Shown here: positions 6,739-14,637 of the stretch, piece by piece
Layout of the letters: the number at the start of each line of letters is the position of its first letter
How positions within the stretch are numbered: the stretch's first letter is position 1
DNA from: Gammaproteobacteria bacterium
GTDB taxonomy: Bacteria > Pseudomonadota > Gammaproteobacteria > Steroidobacterales > Woeseiaceae
Direction of reading: 5' to 3'
NCBI GenBank assembly: GCA_029884165.1
Contig: JAOUIH010000034.1
Location: 1-32,638 of the forward strand
Length of the DNA stretch: 32,638 nucleotides
Program-made: the position numbers and the translations under genes
Notes under the pieces: generated by a model
Seen by the model: only the letters and a program-made list of their open reading frames with translations
The model's database searches: none
What the model was told of the DNA's origin: nothing

Positions 6739-6806
6739 GCGGACGTCACCGGTCGCCGCGAAATCAATACCTTGGCTACCCTCGTTCACTTACTGAGGGT
6801 CGCCGC

Positions 6807-7763
6807 ATGAACCCGCGCAATCTTATCAATAGCCGCATCCTGGCGCTGCTGTGCGTCATCTTTCTCGTCCTTGTCCTCGCGGCCTGCGGTGGCGGGGGCG
6901 GCGAGCCGCGCATCGAGCCGCCGCCGGTACGTGACGACTGCGGCTCGGACAGCGTTCTGGAAAACGGCGTCTGCCGGCAGTTCGCCCTGCGTTCGGACGA
7001 GCGCATCCCGACGCGGTTCGTCGAGGACGGCATGCCCGTGAGCCTCGAGGCAGTCGTCTTTCGGCCGCTGACCGGCGAGCGCTTCCCGACGATCGTCGTC
7101 AACCACGGATCGACGGGCAGCGGCTCGGATCCGGACCTGTTCCGCCTCACGTTTACGCACAAGCCGATCTCGCTGTTCTTCGTCGAGCGCGGCTGGCAGG
7201 TCATCTTCCCGCAGCGGCGCGGCCGGGGGCTGTCGGACGGACTCTACGACGAGGGCTTCACGCCGGACCGCAGCGGCTACTCCTGCGAGCTGGACGCCGC
7301 CCTCGCGGGCGCCGACCGGGCGCTCGCGGATCTCGACGTCATCACCGACTGGGTGCGCGGCCGGGCGGACGTGGACACGACGCGGATGCTCGTCAGCGGT
7401 ACGTCCCGGGGCGGCATCCTGTCGATTGCCCTGGTCGCCAGGCGCCCCGACGTGTACCTGGGTGCCGTGAATTTCGTCGGCGGCTGGATCGCCGAGGGCT
7501 GCGGCGACCACCTGCAGATCAACCGGGCGCTTTTCCGGCGTGGCGCCGCCTTTCCGCTCCAGACGCTGTGGCTCTATGCTTCCAATGACTCGTTCTATTC
7601 GCTGCCGTACACGCGCGGCCTGTTCGACGACTACGCCATCGCGGGCGGCTTCGGCGCGTTCGAAGAGTTCACTCGCGCTCCCGGCCTGAACGGGCACTTC
7701 ATCATTAACGACCCCGACCGATGGGGTCCGGCGCTGGACGGGTATCTCGGTCAGCTTCCCTGA
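6807..7763 (+). CDS. Lipoprotein alpha/beta hydrolase (dienelactone hydrolase/S9-like)
   Basis: The 318-residue protein starts with a lipoprotein signal ending in the lipobox LAAC followed by a glycine run, so it should be lipid-anchored outside the inner membrane. The hydrolase part shows VNHGSTG (oxyanion region), a nucleophile elbow GTSRGG with Ser at about residue 200, a candidate acid in LYASNDSFY and a candidate histidine in LNGHF near the end. These make a complete catalytic triad plausible; the substrate is unknown. The start at 6807 is preceded by GAGGG; the open frame extends further upstream but only into the control region. A short Cys-rich piece after the anchor (DDCGSDSVLENGVCRQ) resembles small extracellular spacer modules. 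It is divergent from the LytTR regulator. Confidence 0.9.
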   Translation: MNPRNLINSRILALLCVIFLVLVLAACGGGGGEPRIEPPPVRDDCGSDSVLENGVCRQFALRSDERIPTRFVEDGMPVSLEAVVFRPLTGERFPTIVVNHGSTGSGSDPDLFRLTFTHKPISLFFVERGWQVIFPQRRGRGLSDGLYDEGFTPDRSGYSCELDAALAGADRALADLDVITDWVRGRADVDTTRMLVSGTSRGGILSIALVARRPDVYLGAVNFVGGWIAEGCGDHLQINRALFRRGAAFPLQTLWLYASNDSFYSLPYTRGLFDDYAIAGGFGAFEEFTRAPGLNGHFIINDPDRWGPALDGYLGQLP

Positions 7764-7854
7764 TCGGGCTGGCCTGCGACAGCGTCAATGCTCACTAGTG
7801 TCAGCGTGTCGAGATCGAGTAACCTCCTTCCTTCAATACGGTGGGAGACCGCTG

Positions 7855-8478
7855 ATGACCATTCAAGTAATCGGCACGGGCGTCGGACGCACGGGTACCT
7901 ATTCACTCAAGCTCGCGATCAATCGGCTGGGCCTTGGCCCGTGTCACCACATGGAAGTGGTGCTGCATAACATCCCGGAACAGGTTCCACTCTGGCGTGC
8001 AGCGCTCGACGGCCGCCCGGACTGGCGGGCGAGTTACGGCGGATACAGTAGTGCGGTGGACTGGCCTACGGCGGGGTTTTTTCGCGAACTGAACGAAGCG
8101 TATCCGTCCGCGAGGTTCGTACATACGGAGCGCAGCCCCGAGAGCTGGGCCGACAGCTTTTCACACACGATCTACAAGCTGCTCGCCGAGAGGCACGCGG
8201 CGCCGCCCGAACTCAGGGACTGGCTGGAGATGGCGAACGACGTCGTCGTGCACACCGGGTTTCCGCCGGACCTGGACCGCGACCGGCTGATGCAGGCCTT
8301 CGTGCGCCACAACGAGGCCGTCCGGGCGGCGATCCCGGCGGACCGGCTGCTGGTCTACCAGGTGAAAGAAGGGTGGGGGCCGCTGTGCAAGTTTCTCGGC
8401 AAGCCGGTGCCGGACGAGCCGTTCCCTCGGAGCAATCACCGCGAGGAGTTCTGGGATCGCGTGACGGGCAAGATCTGA
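7855..8478 (+). CDS. Sulfotransferase-family protein (P-loop-like PAPS binding)
   Basis: The 207-residue protein opens with IQVIGTGVGRTGTYSLKLAI, the 5'-phosphosulfate-binding loop of the small bacterial sulfotransferase family (Sulfotransfer_4-like), followed by LGLGPCHHMEVV. It continues with FVHTERSPESWADSF (the 3'-phosphate-binding strand and helix) and ends with LCKFLGKPVPDEPFPRSN. Members transfer sulfate from PAPS or are orphan relatives; the acceptor here is unknown. The start at 7855 places the P-loop at the normal distance; a start at 7798 would add 19 unrelated residues. The gene stands alone and converges on the GST gene. Confidence 0.9.
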   Translation: MTIQVIGTGVGRTGTYSLKLAINRLGLGPCHHMEVVLHNIPEQVPLWRAALDGRPDWRASYGGYSSAVDWPTAGFFRELNEAYPSARFVHTERSPESWADSFSHTIYKLLAERHAAPPELRDWLEMANDVVVHTGFPPDLDRDRLMQAFVRHNEAVRAAIPADRLLVYQVKEGWGPLCKFLGKPVPDEPFPRSNHREEFWDRVTGKI

Positions 8479-8530
8479 GCGGCGGGCAAGTCGCGCCGGC
8501 CCGCGCGCAGCTCTTCGGCGAATGCGCGGT

Positions 8531-9148
8531 TTACTTCCGGGATGCGTAGTACTTCTTGACGACCGATTCGCCGGCGACGCGCTTCTCGTGTTCGACCAGC
8601 CCCGGCGCGAGTCGCTGCACCAGGTCCGTCGGCACGTGATCGAGGCTGCCGGAGGTCAGCCAGTGGGTCGTCACGAACATCTTCAGGTCCGCCACCGTCA
8701 GGCGATTGCCTGCGAAATACTTGCCGCCGCCGCGCGCCAGTAATTTCCCGAGGCCGCGCACGTAGGTCGACAGCCAGCCGTCGACGAGTTTCTGGCGCGC
8801 CGCTTTCAATTCATCTCCCTGCAGGCTGAAGGTCGGCACGATGTAATGTGTCATGTCCTCGATCGCGTCCATCACCTCGTCACAGTACAGCGCCTGCATG
8901 TCATCCGTTGGATAAAGGCCGGCTTGCTTGCCGATGTAGCGGCACATGGCGTTGGATTGCGTAATCGCTACGCCGTCGATCTCCAGCACGGGCAGGGAGT
9001 TGAAGGGCGTGGACTTGCGCATCTCGGAAAACTGGGCGAATGACAATCGCATGTCGTCGAACGCGATGCCGGCGGCATGCAAAGCGATACGAATCGGCTC
9101 GCCACGCCCGCCGTCGAAGTCAAAGTACGTGAGTTGATACCTGGCCAT
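8531..9148 (-). CDS. Glutathione S-transferase (sigma/alpha-like)
   Basis: The 205-residue protein has the two-domain GST layout. The thioredoxin-like N-domain has a Tyr near the start of strand 1 (YQLTYFDFDGGRGEPIR), the cis-proline loop NSLPVLEIDG and the glutathione gamma-glutamyl binding QSNAMCRYIG. The helical C-domain follows from about residue 85, with the hydrophobic staple region FAGNRLTVADL. This arrangement resembles the sigma/alpha/mu superclass with catalytic Tyr rather than the beta class. It probably conjugates glutathione to electrophiles or isomerises a prostaglandin-like substrate, in the cytoplasm. GGGGAGAG lies 9 nt before the ATG. It is transcribed away from the long gap that precedes the AAA-FHA gene. 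Confidence 0.95.
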   Translation of the reverse strand: MARYQLTYFDFDGGRGEPIRIALHAAGIAFDDMRLSFAQFSEMRKSTPFNSLPVLEIDGVAITQSNAMCRYIGKQAGLYPTDDMQALYCDEVMDAIEDMTHYIVPTFSLQGDELKAARQKLVDGWLSTYVRGLGKLLARGGGKYFAGNRLTVADLKMFVTTHWLTSGSLDHVPTDLVQRLAPGLVEHEKRVAGESVVKKYYASRK

Positions 9149-9597
9149 GTTTGCTCTCTCCCCTGTGTCGAGCGCGAATCCCGGACTTTTTGCCGCAGCA
9201 TCGCGGAGTCAGGCGCCTGTCTTATGTTCAATGGCGTGTCACCGCAGTGCAAACCCGTTACGAAAACTGCCTGCTGCGCGGCTCCGACGAGACCGGCACG
9301 CAGTCTACGGCAATGCGCGGACCGTCGCCAATCGGAGACAGATGGCGCGTCGTCCGCGGATGTGCGGAAATACCCGTACGCGAAATCGTGTTGTTCCCGA
9401 TTCCAGTCGTCGGACGGTCCCGTGTTTCCCCCCATTGACGGTACCGTGCGAACGCCTGAGAAAATTCGGGGACGTGACCGACTCATCGGGTCGGAACCTT
9501 TTGGCGGTTTCATTCGTTTAACAGGTATGCCGCCGGCTGTTCGGGTTGGCGCATCAGGAACGGGTCGCCACGGACGGCACTCAATCGGGCGATCAGA
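9149..9597. other. 449-bp divergent control region
   Basis: This gap separates the divergent GST and AAA-FHA genes. Open frames here show no recognisable domain and no good ribosome sites. The only signal that stands out is an ECF-sigma-like promoter at 9493-9519, listed separately. No repeat of the region-1 family is seen. Confidence 0.5.
9493..9519 (+). promoter_or_regulatory. ECF-sigma-like promoter upstream of AAA-FHA gene
   Basis: GGAACC (9493-9498) is followed after exactly 16 bp by CGTTT (9515-9519), the layout of ECF sigma-factor promoters (GGAAC, 16-17 bp, CGT or GTT). The 5' leader to the ATG at 9598 would be about 70 nt. Which ECF factor is unknown; no sigma gene is in the window. 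Confidence 0.4.
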
Positions 9598-10830
9598 ATG
9601 CTTTTCGACTTGTGGGTCCTGAACCAGGCCTTCGGCGCCAGCGCCGATTCCACCGCGACAATCAAGCTCCCAACGCAACAGGAAGCTGTCCGCTATCTGA
9701 AATCCATACTGACCGACACCGGCGCTGTGCGAGTGCTGTGCGGACCTCCGTTGTCGGGCAAGTCGACGATCGTGAGCGCGTTCTGCGAAGACATGCCGAA
9801 CGACCTGGCGGTCGCCGTGGTCGACGGTTCGGGATCGACAGGTCACGGATTGCTGTCTCGCATCCTGTCGCAGTTCGGCTATCGCGTCGATCTTCCCTCC
9901 AGCGACGAGCTGTTCAGGATGCTGAGCGTCTTCGCAGTGCAACAGGCGCGAACGGTGCAATCGCCGATCATCGTGGTCGAGAACATCGAGAAGATGCAGA
10001 TCGGCGCGCTGCGCGCCCTGTCCATGCTTGCAACCTTGAAGTTCCAGGGCAACCACGCGATACGTCTCGTGCTGACCGGCGGCGCCAGGGCCGCGGCACT
10101 GCTCAGATCCCGGAGCCTTGCGACGATCTCCGAGCGTGTCAGTTCGACCTACGATATCGAGCCGCTGTCGCACAAGGAGTCCATGTTGCTCCTGCACGGG
10201 CGCCTGGGCGCCGGCGGAGTGGTGCAGCCGGACGAGGTGCTGCCAATGGATGTGTGCGATGCGCTGCACGAAGTCTCCGGCGGCCTGCCTGGCCTGCTCA
10301 TGCAAAATGCGAGGGCGGTGATCGGGCAGGCAGCTTCGCTGCCCGTGAGCATGGTGGATATCCGCAGGCACCAGGAGTTGATGAGCGAGAAACCGAAGAT
10401 GCCGCGGCTGATCGTGACATCGAACGGCAAGACGATCGAAGAGTACGAATTCCGTGAAAAGAAAATTACGCTCGGGCGTTCGAATATCTGCGACATCGTG
10501 ATCTACGGAGAATATGCGAGCAAGTTTCACGCGATGCTGATCCTGTATGCCGATGCCCTTATCCTCATCGACCTGAACAGCTCCAATGGCACCTTTGTGA
10601 ATTCGGTCCGCGTGAAGAGCACGATCCTGCGCAACGACGACATCATCTCCGTAGCCGACTACCGGATCAAGGTGCTCGATGCACCGGAGAGCGGCGTCGA
10701 CGTGACGGGCGAAGCCGCGACCGCGGATACGTCGAAAATGAAGACGCTCGACGAGGCCAGGCAGGAAAAGAAGGACAAGCTGGTGCGTTACCTGGCGAGC
10801 CGTAAACGACGCACGGGCTCGGCAGACTGA
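9598..10830 (+). CDS. ExeA/GspA-like AAA ATPase with C-terminal FHA domain
   Basis: The 410-residue protein joins two modules. Residues about 25-240 are an ExeA/TniB-like AAA ATPase: Walker A GPPLSGKST (49-57), a Walker B-like strand IIVVENIEKM in which the usual Asp-Glu is Glu-Asn, a sensor strand LVLTGG and an arginine-containing helix before IEPLSHKES. Residues about 270-370 are an FHA domain with GRS (about 292), the SxxH motif in ASKFHAM and NSSNGTFVN, the residues that read phosphothreonine. A basic tail (RQEKKDKL...RKRR) ends it. ExeA-type ATPases help assemble secretion or pilus machines in the envelope; here phosphopeptide binding may control it. No membrane segment or secretion genes lie nearby. 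The start at 9598 has a poor ribosome site. Confidence 0.88.
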   Translation: MLFDLWVLNQAFGASADSTATIKLPTQQEAVRYLKSILTDTGAVRVLCGPPLSGKSTIVSAFCEDMPNDLAVAVVDGSGSTGHGLLSRILSQFGYRVDLPSSDELFRMLSVFAVQQARTVQSPIIVVENIEKMQIGALRALSMLATLKFQGNHAIRLVLTGGARAAALLRSRSLATISERVSSTYDIEPLSHKESMLLLHGRLGAGGVVQPDEVLPMDVCDALHEVSGGLPGLLMQNARAVIGQAASLPVSMVDIRRHQELMSEKPKMPRLIVTSNGKTIEEYEFREKKITLGRSNICDIVIYGEYASKFHAMLILYADALILIDLNSSNGTFVNSVRVKSTILRNDDIISVADYRIKVLDAPESGVDVTGEAATADTSKMKTLDEARQEKKDKLVRYLASRKRRTGSAD

Positions 10831-10852
10831 CGGGCGAGTCAGCCCGGCGCGC

Positions 10853-11665
10853 TCACGACGAGGCGACGATTCCTCCGTCTATGGCAATCGTCTGGCCGAC
10901 GATATAAGCGCTGGCGCGCGAACTCAGGAAGATGGCCAGTCCGGCAATATCTTCCGGCGTGCCGACGCGGCCGCGCGGGTTGCGCTGGCCGATTAGGTTC
11001 CAGTCGACGCCCTCGCCCTCGGTCTTGCCGCCGAAGCCGACGCCCGTGCTCAGCATCCAGGTCGGGAACGGTCCGGGTGCTATGGCATTGAGAATGATAT
11101 GTTCCTTCGCGAGCCGTGCGGCCAGGCAACGCGTCATGTGATGCAGTGCAGCCTTGGAAACGGGATAAGAGTAGGTATCGAACAAGGGCGTCTTAAGGCC
11201 ATCGATCGAACCGATGTTGATGACCCTGGCCGGGTCCTCGGCCGTGCCCGAGGCGCGCAGCAGGGGCAAGAGCTTCTGGGTCAGGAAAAAAACGGCCTTG
11301 ACGTTGACATCCATGACCTTGTCCCAGCCGTGTTCGGGAAACTCGTCGAGAGGGGCTCCCCAGGCGACACCCGCGTTGTTCACCAGGATGTCGAGACGGT
11401 CTTCACGGGCCGAAAGTTTGCCAACCAGCGCCTCGATGCCCTCGAGTCCCGACACGTCAGCCGGCAGCGAGACGCATTCGCCGCCGTATTCCCGGCTGAG
11501 GCGCGCGGCGGTCGCGTCGCAGGCCCCGGCCTTGCGCGAGCTGATGTAGACCCTGGCGCCGTTCGCCACCAGGCCGGCGGCGCTCATCTCGCCGATGCCA
11601 CGGGAGCCGCCGGTTACCAGCGCGACCTTGCCCTGTACGGAAAACAGCTTGTCGAAATTCGGCAT
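10853..11665 (-). CDS. Short-chain dehydrogenase/reductase (SDR)
   Basis: The 270-residue classical SDR has the Rossmann motif TGGSRGIG (residues about 19-26), ADVS for adenine binding, NNAG, a catalytic Ser in INIGSIDG, the Tyr-Lys pair YPVSK, and the C-terminal AIAPGPF and IDGG. The Arg-rich start of the second strand (SSRKAG) suggests NADP(H) preference. Length and motif order match FabG-like oxidoreductases acting on 3-oxoacyl or other carbonyl substrates; the substrate is unknown. It converges on the AAA-FHA gene (22 bp between stops) and follows the ubiquitin-like gene by 129 bp on the same strand, so it could be the last gene of that operon, though the gap is long enough for its own promoter. 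Confidence 0.95.
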   Translation of the reverse strand: MPNFDKLFSVQGKVALVTGGSRGIGEMSAAGLVANGARVYISSRKAGACDATAARLSREYGGECVSLPADVSGLEGIEALVGKLSAREDRLDILVNNAGVAWGAPLDEFPEHGWDKVMDVNVKAVFFLTQKLLPLLRASGTAEDPARVINIGSIDGLKTPLFDTYSYPVSKAALHHMTRCLAARLAKEHIILNAIAPGPFPTWMLSTGVGFGGKTEGEGVDWNLIGQRNPRGRVGTPEDIAGLAIFLSSRASAYIVGQTIAIDGGIVASS

Positions 11666-11794
11666 CGTCGAGTCCTCGGCTGCCCGGGCGGAACCGGCAG
11701 TGTCACCGCATTGCGTGCGAGGTTCAATACCGGGCGCTGCGGTCGCTCACTATCTACTTTCATCGTCGGCTCGCCTGGTCGGGGATGCGCCGTG

Positions 11795-12091
11795 CTAGCC
11801 GCCCGCCACCGCTCCCACGATCATGAACGGCTGTGCGCCGGTCGCGATCGATTCCGGTAATTCCGCGTCGGGCGAATCATGGGTCACGTCCTCGCCGTCT
11901 GCGAAGAATCGAACTCTCGGTCGCCGCTTCAGCGAAACGTGCTCGCGGACAGTTCCCCTGAGCATCGGGTAACCTGCTTCGAGCGCATCGAGGATCGAGC
12001 GCTGCGTAACCGCGCCTTCGACCTCGAGCGTTATCTCCTTCTCGCAGTTCGCGAGCGTCTGCAAGTGAAACGGCAGCACAACCCGAATCAT
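11795..12091 (-). CDS. MoaD/ThiS-family ubiquitin-like protein ending in Gly-Gly
   Basis: This 98-residue protein has the beta-grasp pattern of MoaD/Thi[14 protein letters not shown], a helix ([13 protein letters not shown]), the strand [11 protein letters not shown] and a C-terminal [11 protein letters not shown]. The exposed Gly-Gly end is the site that E1-like enzymes adenylate and then convert to a thiocarboxylate (sulfur carrier) or conjugate. The ATG overlaps the propeller gene's stop codon as ATGA, so the two are translationally coupled. The E1-like partner lies two genes upstream. No MoaE, ThiG, JAB protease or E2-like gene is in the window, so sulfur-carrier and protein-modifier roles are both open. 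The protein is slightly longer than typical MoaD (about 80). Confidence 0.92.
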   Translation of the reverse strand: MIRVVLPFHLQTLANCEKEITLEVEGAVTQRSILDALEAGYPMLRGTVREHVSLKRRPRVRFFADGEDVTHDSPDAELPESIATGAQPFMIVGAVAGG

Positions 12092-13275
12092 GCGATCGTC
12101 TGGGTCTCGACCGACAAAACCGCCGGCAGGTCGCGGACGACCGCTTCCCAGCTGTCGCCGCCGTCATTCGACGCATAGACCTGCCCGCCGGTCGTGCCGA
12201 AGTAGACGCCGCCCGGGTCCGCCCGGTCCACGGCCATCGCGTCACGCAGCACGTTGACGTAACAATGTTCCTGCGGCAGCCCCCTGGTCAGCGCCTCCCA
12301 CTCTTCGCCGCCGGAGCGGCTGCGAAAGACACGCAGCTTGCCATCGGGCGGATAGTGCAGGGAGTCGCTCTTGATCGGCACGACGTAGATCGTTTCCGGC
12401 TCATGCGCGTGTACCGCTATCGGGAAGCCGAAGTCCGTCGGCAGGTTGCCGCTGACCTCTCGCCAGGTATCGCCGCCGTCGTCACTACGCATGACGTCCC
12501 AGTGCTTCTGCATGAACAGGATGTTCGGGTTGGACGGGTGAATCTCGATGTGATGCACGCAATGTCCGACCTCGGCAGTCGGGTTCGGAATGTACTCCGA
12601 GTGCAGGCCCTTGTTGATCGGCGTCCAGGTCTTGCCGGCGTCGTCCGAGCGAAACGCGCCGGCCGCGGAGATCGCGCAATAGATCCGGTTCTCGTTTACC
12701 GGGTCGAGCACGATCGTGTGCAGGCACATGCCGCCGGCGCCGGGGGCCCAGTTCGGGCCCGTCTCGTGTCCGCGCAGACCGGCCAGCTCATGCCAGGTAG
12801 CGCCGCCATCGGTCGTCTTGAACAATGCGGCGTCCTCCACGCCGGCGTAGCAGGTGTCCGGGTCGTCGAGTGATGGTTCGAGGTGCCAGACGCGCGCGAA
12901 CTCCCAGGGATGCTGGGTGCCGTCGTACCACTGGTGCGTGCTGAGCGGCTTGCCCGTTTTCTTCGACGTGTCGTAGACGAACATGTTGCTCTTGCCCTGC
13001 GGAATGCCCTGGGCCGCGGCCTTGGCGGCGCTGTCGTCCGAGCCAGGTTGCGTCCAGGTCCTGCCGCCGTCATCCGAGCGCTGGATGATCTGCCCGAACC
13101 AGCTCGAGGTCTGCGAGGCATAGATACGGTCCGGATCGACCGGCGAGCCTTTCATATGAAAGATCTCCCAGCCGGCGAAATGCGGCCCGTCGACTTTCCA
13201 TTTGCGGCGCTTGCCGTCGGACGTGAGTATGAAGGCGCCCTTGCGGGTCCCGACGAGTATGCGGATCGTGGTCAC
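12088..13275 (-). CDS. Cytoplasmic BNR/Asp-box beta-propeller (sialidase/VPS10-like)
   Basis: The 395-residue protein contains six Asp-box-like repeats ([48 protein letters not shown]), which mark a six- or seven-bladed propeller of the sialidase/VPS10 type. There is no signal peptide, unlike secreted sialidases, and the Arg triad of sialidases is not evident, so I do not call it a sialidase. Repeated histidines (HHIEIHP, HAHEPET) lie between blades. The start is the GTG at 13275, with GGGGGGAG 7 nt upstream; an ATG start at 13374 would add 33 low-complexity residues. Its coupling to a MoaD-like gene suggests a scaffold, substrate or enzyme used with the ubiquitin-like protein. Confidence 0.9.
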   Translation of the reverse strand: MTTIRILVGTRKGAFILTSDGKRRKWKVDGPHFAGWEIFHMKGSPVDPDRIYASQTSSWFGQIIQRSDDGGRTWTQPGSDDSAAKAAAQGIPQGKSNMFVYDTSKKTGKPLSTHQWYDGTQHPWEFARVWHLEPSLDDPDTCYAGVEDAALFKTTDGGATWHELAGLRGHETGPNWAPGAGGMCLHTIVLDPVNENRIYCAISAAGAFRSDDAGKTWTPINKGLHSEYIPNPTAEVGHCVHHIEIHPSNPNILFMQKHWDVMRSDDGGDTWREVSGNLPTDFGFPIAVHAHEPETIYVVPIKSDSLHYPPDGKLRVFRSRSGGEEWEALTRGLPQEHCYVNVLRDAMAVDRADPGGVYFGTTGGQVYASNDGGDSWEAVVRDLPAVLSVETQTIA

Positions 13276-13397
13276 GGCTGCTCCCCCCGGAGATCGTGCG
13301 GCTGACAGGTTTGTTGTTGCTGTTGGTCCCTTGCCGACGCGCGCGTCCCGTCGCCGCCGGATCACGGGCGCCACCCATGTAACGCGTCGCGCTTATC

Positions 13398-14486
13398 CTA
13401 CGACCCCACGTATTTCGCGTAAATGCCGCGGGCGACGATCGCCTCGTTTGTGCCCTTGATGATGGCGCGCCCGTCCGGGAAAAGCGTGATCTCGTAAGGC
13501 TTATCCCCGTCGGTTATATGCGCGCGAAGCAGGAACTCGTTGACCTGCACCGCGCCATGCGCGCGCAGCCGCCGCGCGAGCGACCGCAGATCGACGCGAT
13601 CCGGACGCTCCTTGTGCCGCAGCTGCACGGCGTTGCGGCCGCAGAGTACGGCCGCGCTCGACCCGGCCGCGCCGTCGAGGTAGTCGAAGCGCCGTTGCCG
13701 GCAGCACGGACAGTCGCCCTTCTCGTACGCGCCGTCGACCTTGAGCTGGAGCAGCTCGTTGGACCAGAGATCCAGGCTGAGGAGCCTGCGACTGACCCGG
13801 GCATACTGCCCGGTGAGAATCTTCAGCGCCTCCGCGACCTGGAAATTTGCGACGATGCCGATAGCGGGCCCGACCACGCCGACCGTGTCGCAGGTCGGCG
13901 AGGTGCCGGGTGGCGGCGCCTCCTCGAACAGGCAGCGAAAGCAGGGTGTCGCAAAGTTTGTCGGCGATTCCCAGGCGGTGCGGCCGCCGGTGTGCGGCAG
14001 GATCGCAAAAGACATGCCGGTGGTTCCTACCGCCGCGCCATAGACATAGGGCACGCCGCTCTTCACGGCGAGATCGTTCGCGAGATAACGGGTTTCGAAG
14101 TTGTCGAGCCCGTCGACGAGAATGTCGGCGGCAACGGCCAGATGCTCGATATTGGTGTGATTGATGTCCTCGACGATCGCGGTGACACGAACCTGCGAAT
14201 TGATGGCGGCGATTTTCCGCTTCGCCGCCGCGGCCTTCGGCAGGCCCTCATCGACGTCGCGCTCGTCGAACAGGACCTGTCGCTGCAGGTTCGTCAGTTC
14301 CACGATGTCCCGATCGACGATGACCAGGTGGCCTACGCCGGCGCGCGCCAGCATGTCGGCAGCGACGCTGCCGAGCGCGCCGCAGCCGAGTATCAGCGCC
14401 GTCGAATCGAGCAGCCTGCGTTGACCCTCCGGCCCGAAACCGGGCAACAGCATCTGGCGATGGTAGCGGTCGAGGTCGCGGCTCAT
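13398..14486 (-). CDS. E1-like adenylyltransferase (ThiF/MoeB/HesA family)
   Basis: The 362-residue protein has all key E1 features: the start RYHRQMLLPGFG, nucleotide loop GCGALGS, VDRDIVELTNLQRQVLF with the adenylation Arg, GLDNFETR, two zinc cysteine pairs (CFRC and CPCC), and a catalytic cysteine in TCDTVGVVGP. Thus it should adenylate the C-terminal glycine of a ubiquitin-like partner and perhaps form a thioester. Beyond the last zinc pair it lacks a rhodanese domain and instead has about 90 residues (AAVLCGRNAVQLRHK ... LFPDGRAIIKGTNEAIVARGIYAKYVG), as in some ThiF proteins. The start at 14486 fits the family; the frame extends upstream to 14699, overlapping the divergent gene. It leads the unit with the propeller and MoaD-like genes; the 122-bp gap allows a second promoter. 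Confidence 0.93.
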   Translation of the reverse strand: MSRDLDRYHRQMLLPGFGPEGQRRLLDSTALILGCGALGSVAADMLARAGVGHLVIVDRDIVELTNLQRQVLFDERDVDEGLPKAAAAKRKIAAINSQVRVTAIVEDINHTNIEHLAVAADILVDGLDNFETRYLANDLAVKSGVPYVYGAAVGTTGMSFAILPHTGGRTAWESPTNFATPCFRCLFEEAPPPGTSPTCDTVGVVGPAIGIVANFQVAEALKILTGQYARVSRRLLSLDLWSNELLQLKVDGAYEKGDCPCCRQRRFDYLDGAAGSSAAVLCGRNAVQLRHKERPDRVDLRSLARRLRAHGAVQVNEFLLRAHITDGDKPYEITLFPDGRAIIKGTNEAIVARGIYAKYVGS

Positions 14487-14637
14487 CGGCGCGACATTAG
14501 CACAACGCCGGTCGACGCCGCGGCGGCAACCTGCCGGCGCGTGATCGGATGGCGGAAAGTTGGAAATACATCGCGGCCGTCTTATCCTCCGGTGAGGGGC
14601 GAGCACCACATTTAACAATAATCCGGTTGGGGGCCAT

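Noticed and set aside
8968-10530. Minus-strand open frame of 520 codons across the gap and the AAA-FHA gene
   Set aside because: It has no recognisable domain, overlaps the GST start in another frame, and covers the opposite strand of a clear ATPase-FHA gene.
12088-13275. Calling the propeller an exo-alpha-sialidase
   Set aside because: Only structural Asp boxes are visible; there is no signal peptide and no evident catalytic Arg triad.
11795-14486. Calling the E1/ubiquitin-like unit an anti-phage Bil- or CBASS-type conjugation system
   Set aside because: No E2-like, JAB-type peptidase, cyclase or effector gene is present, and the neighbours are metabolic-type genes.
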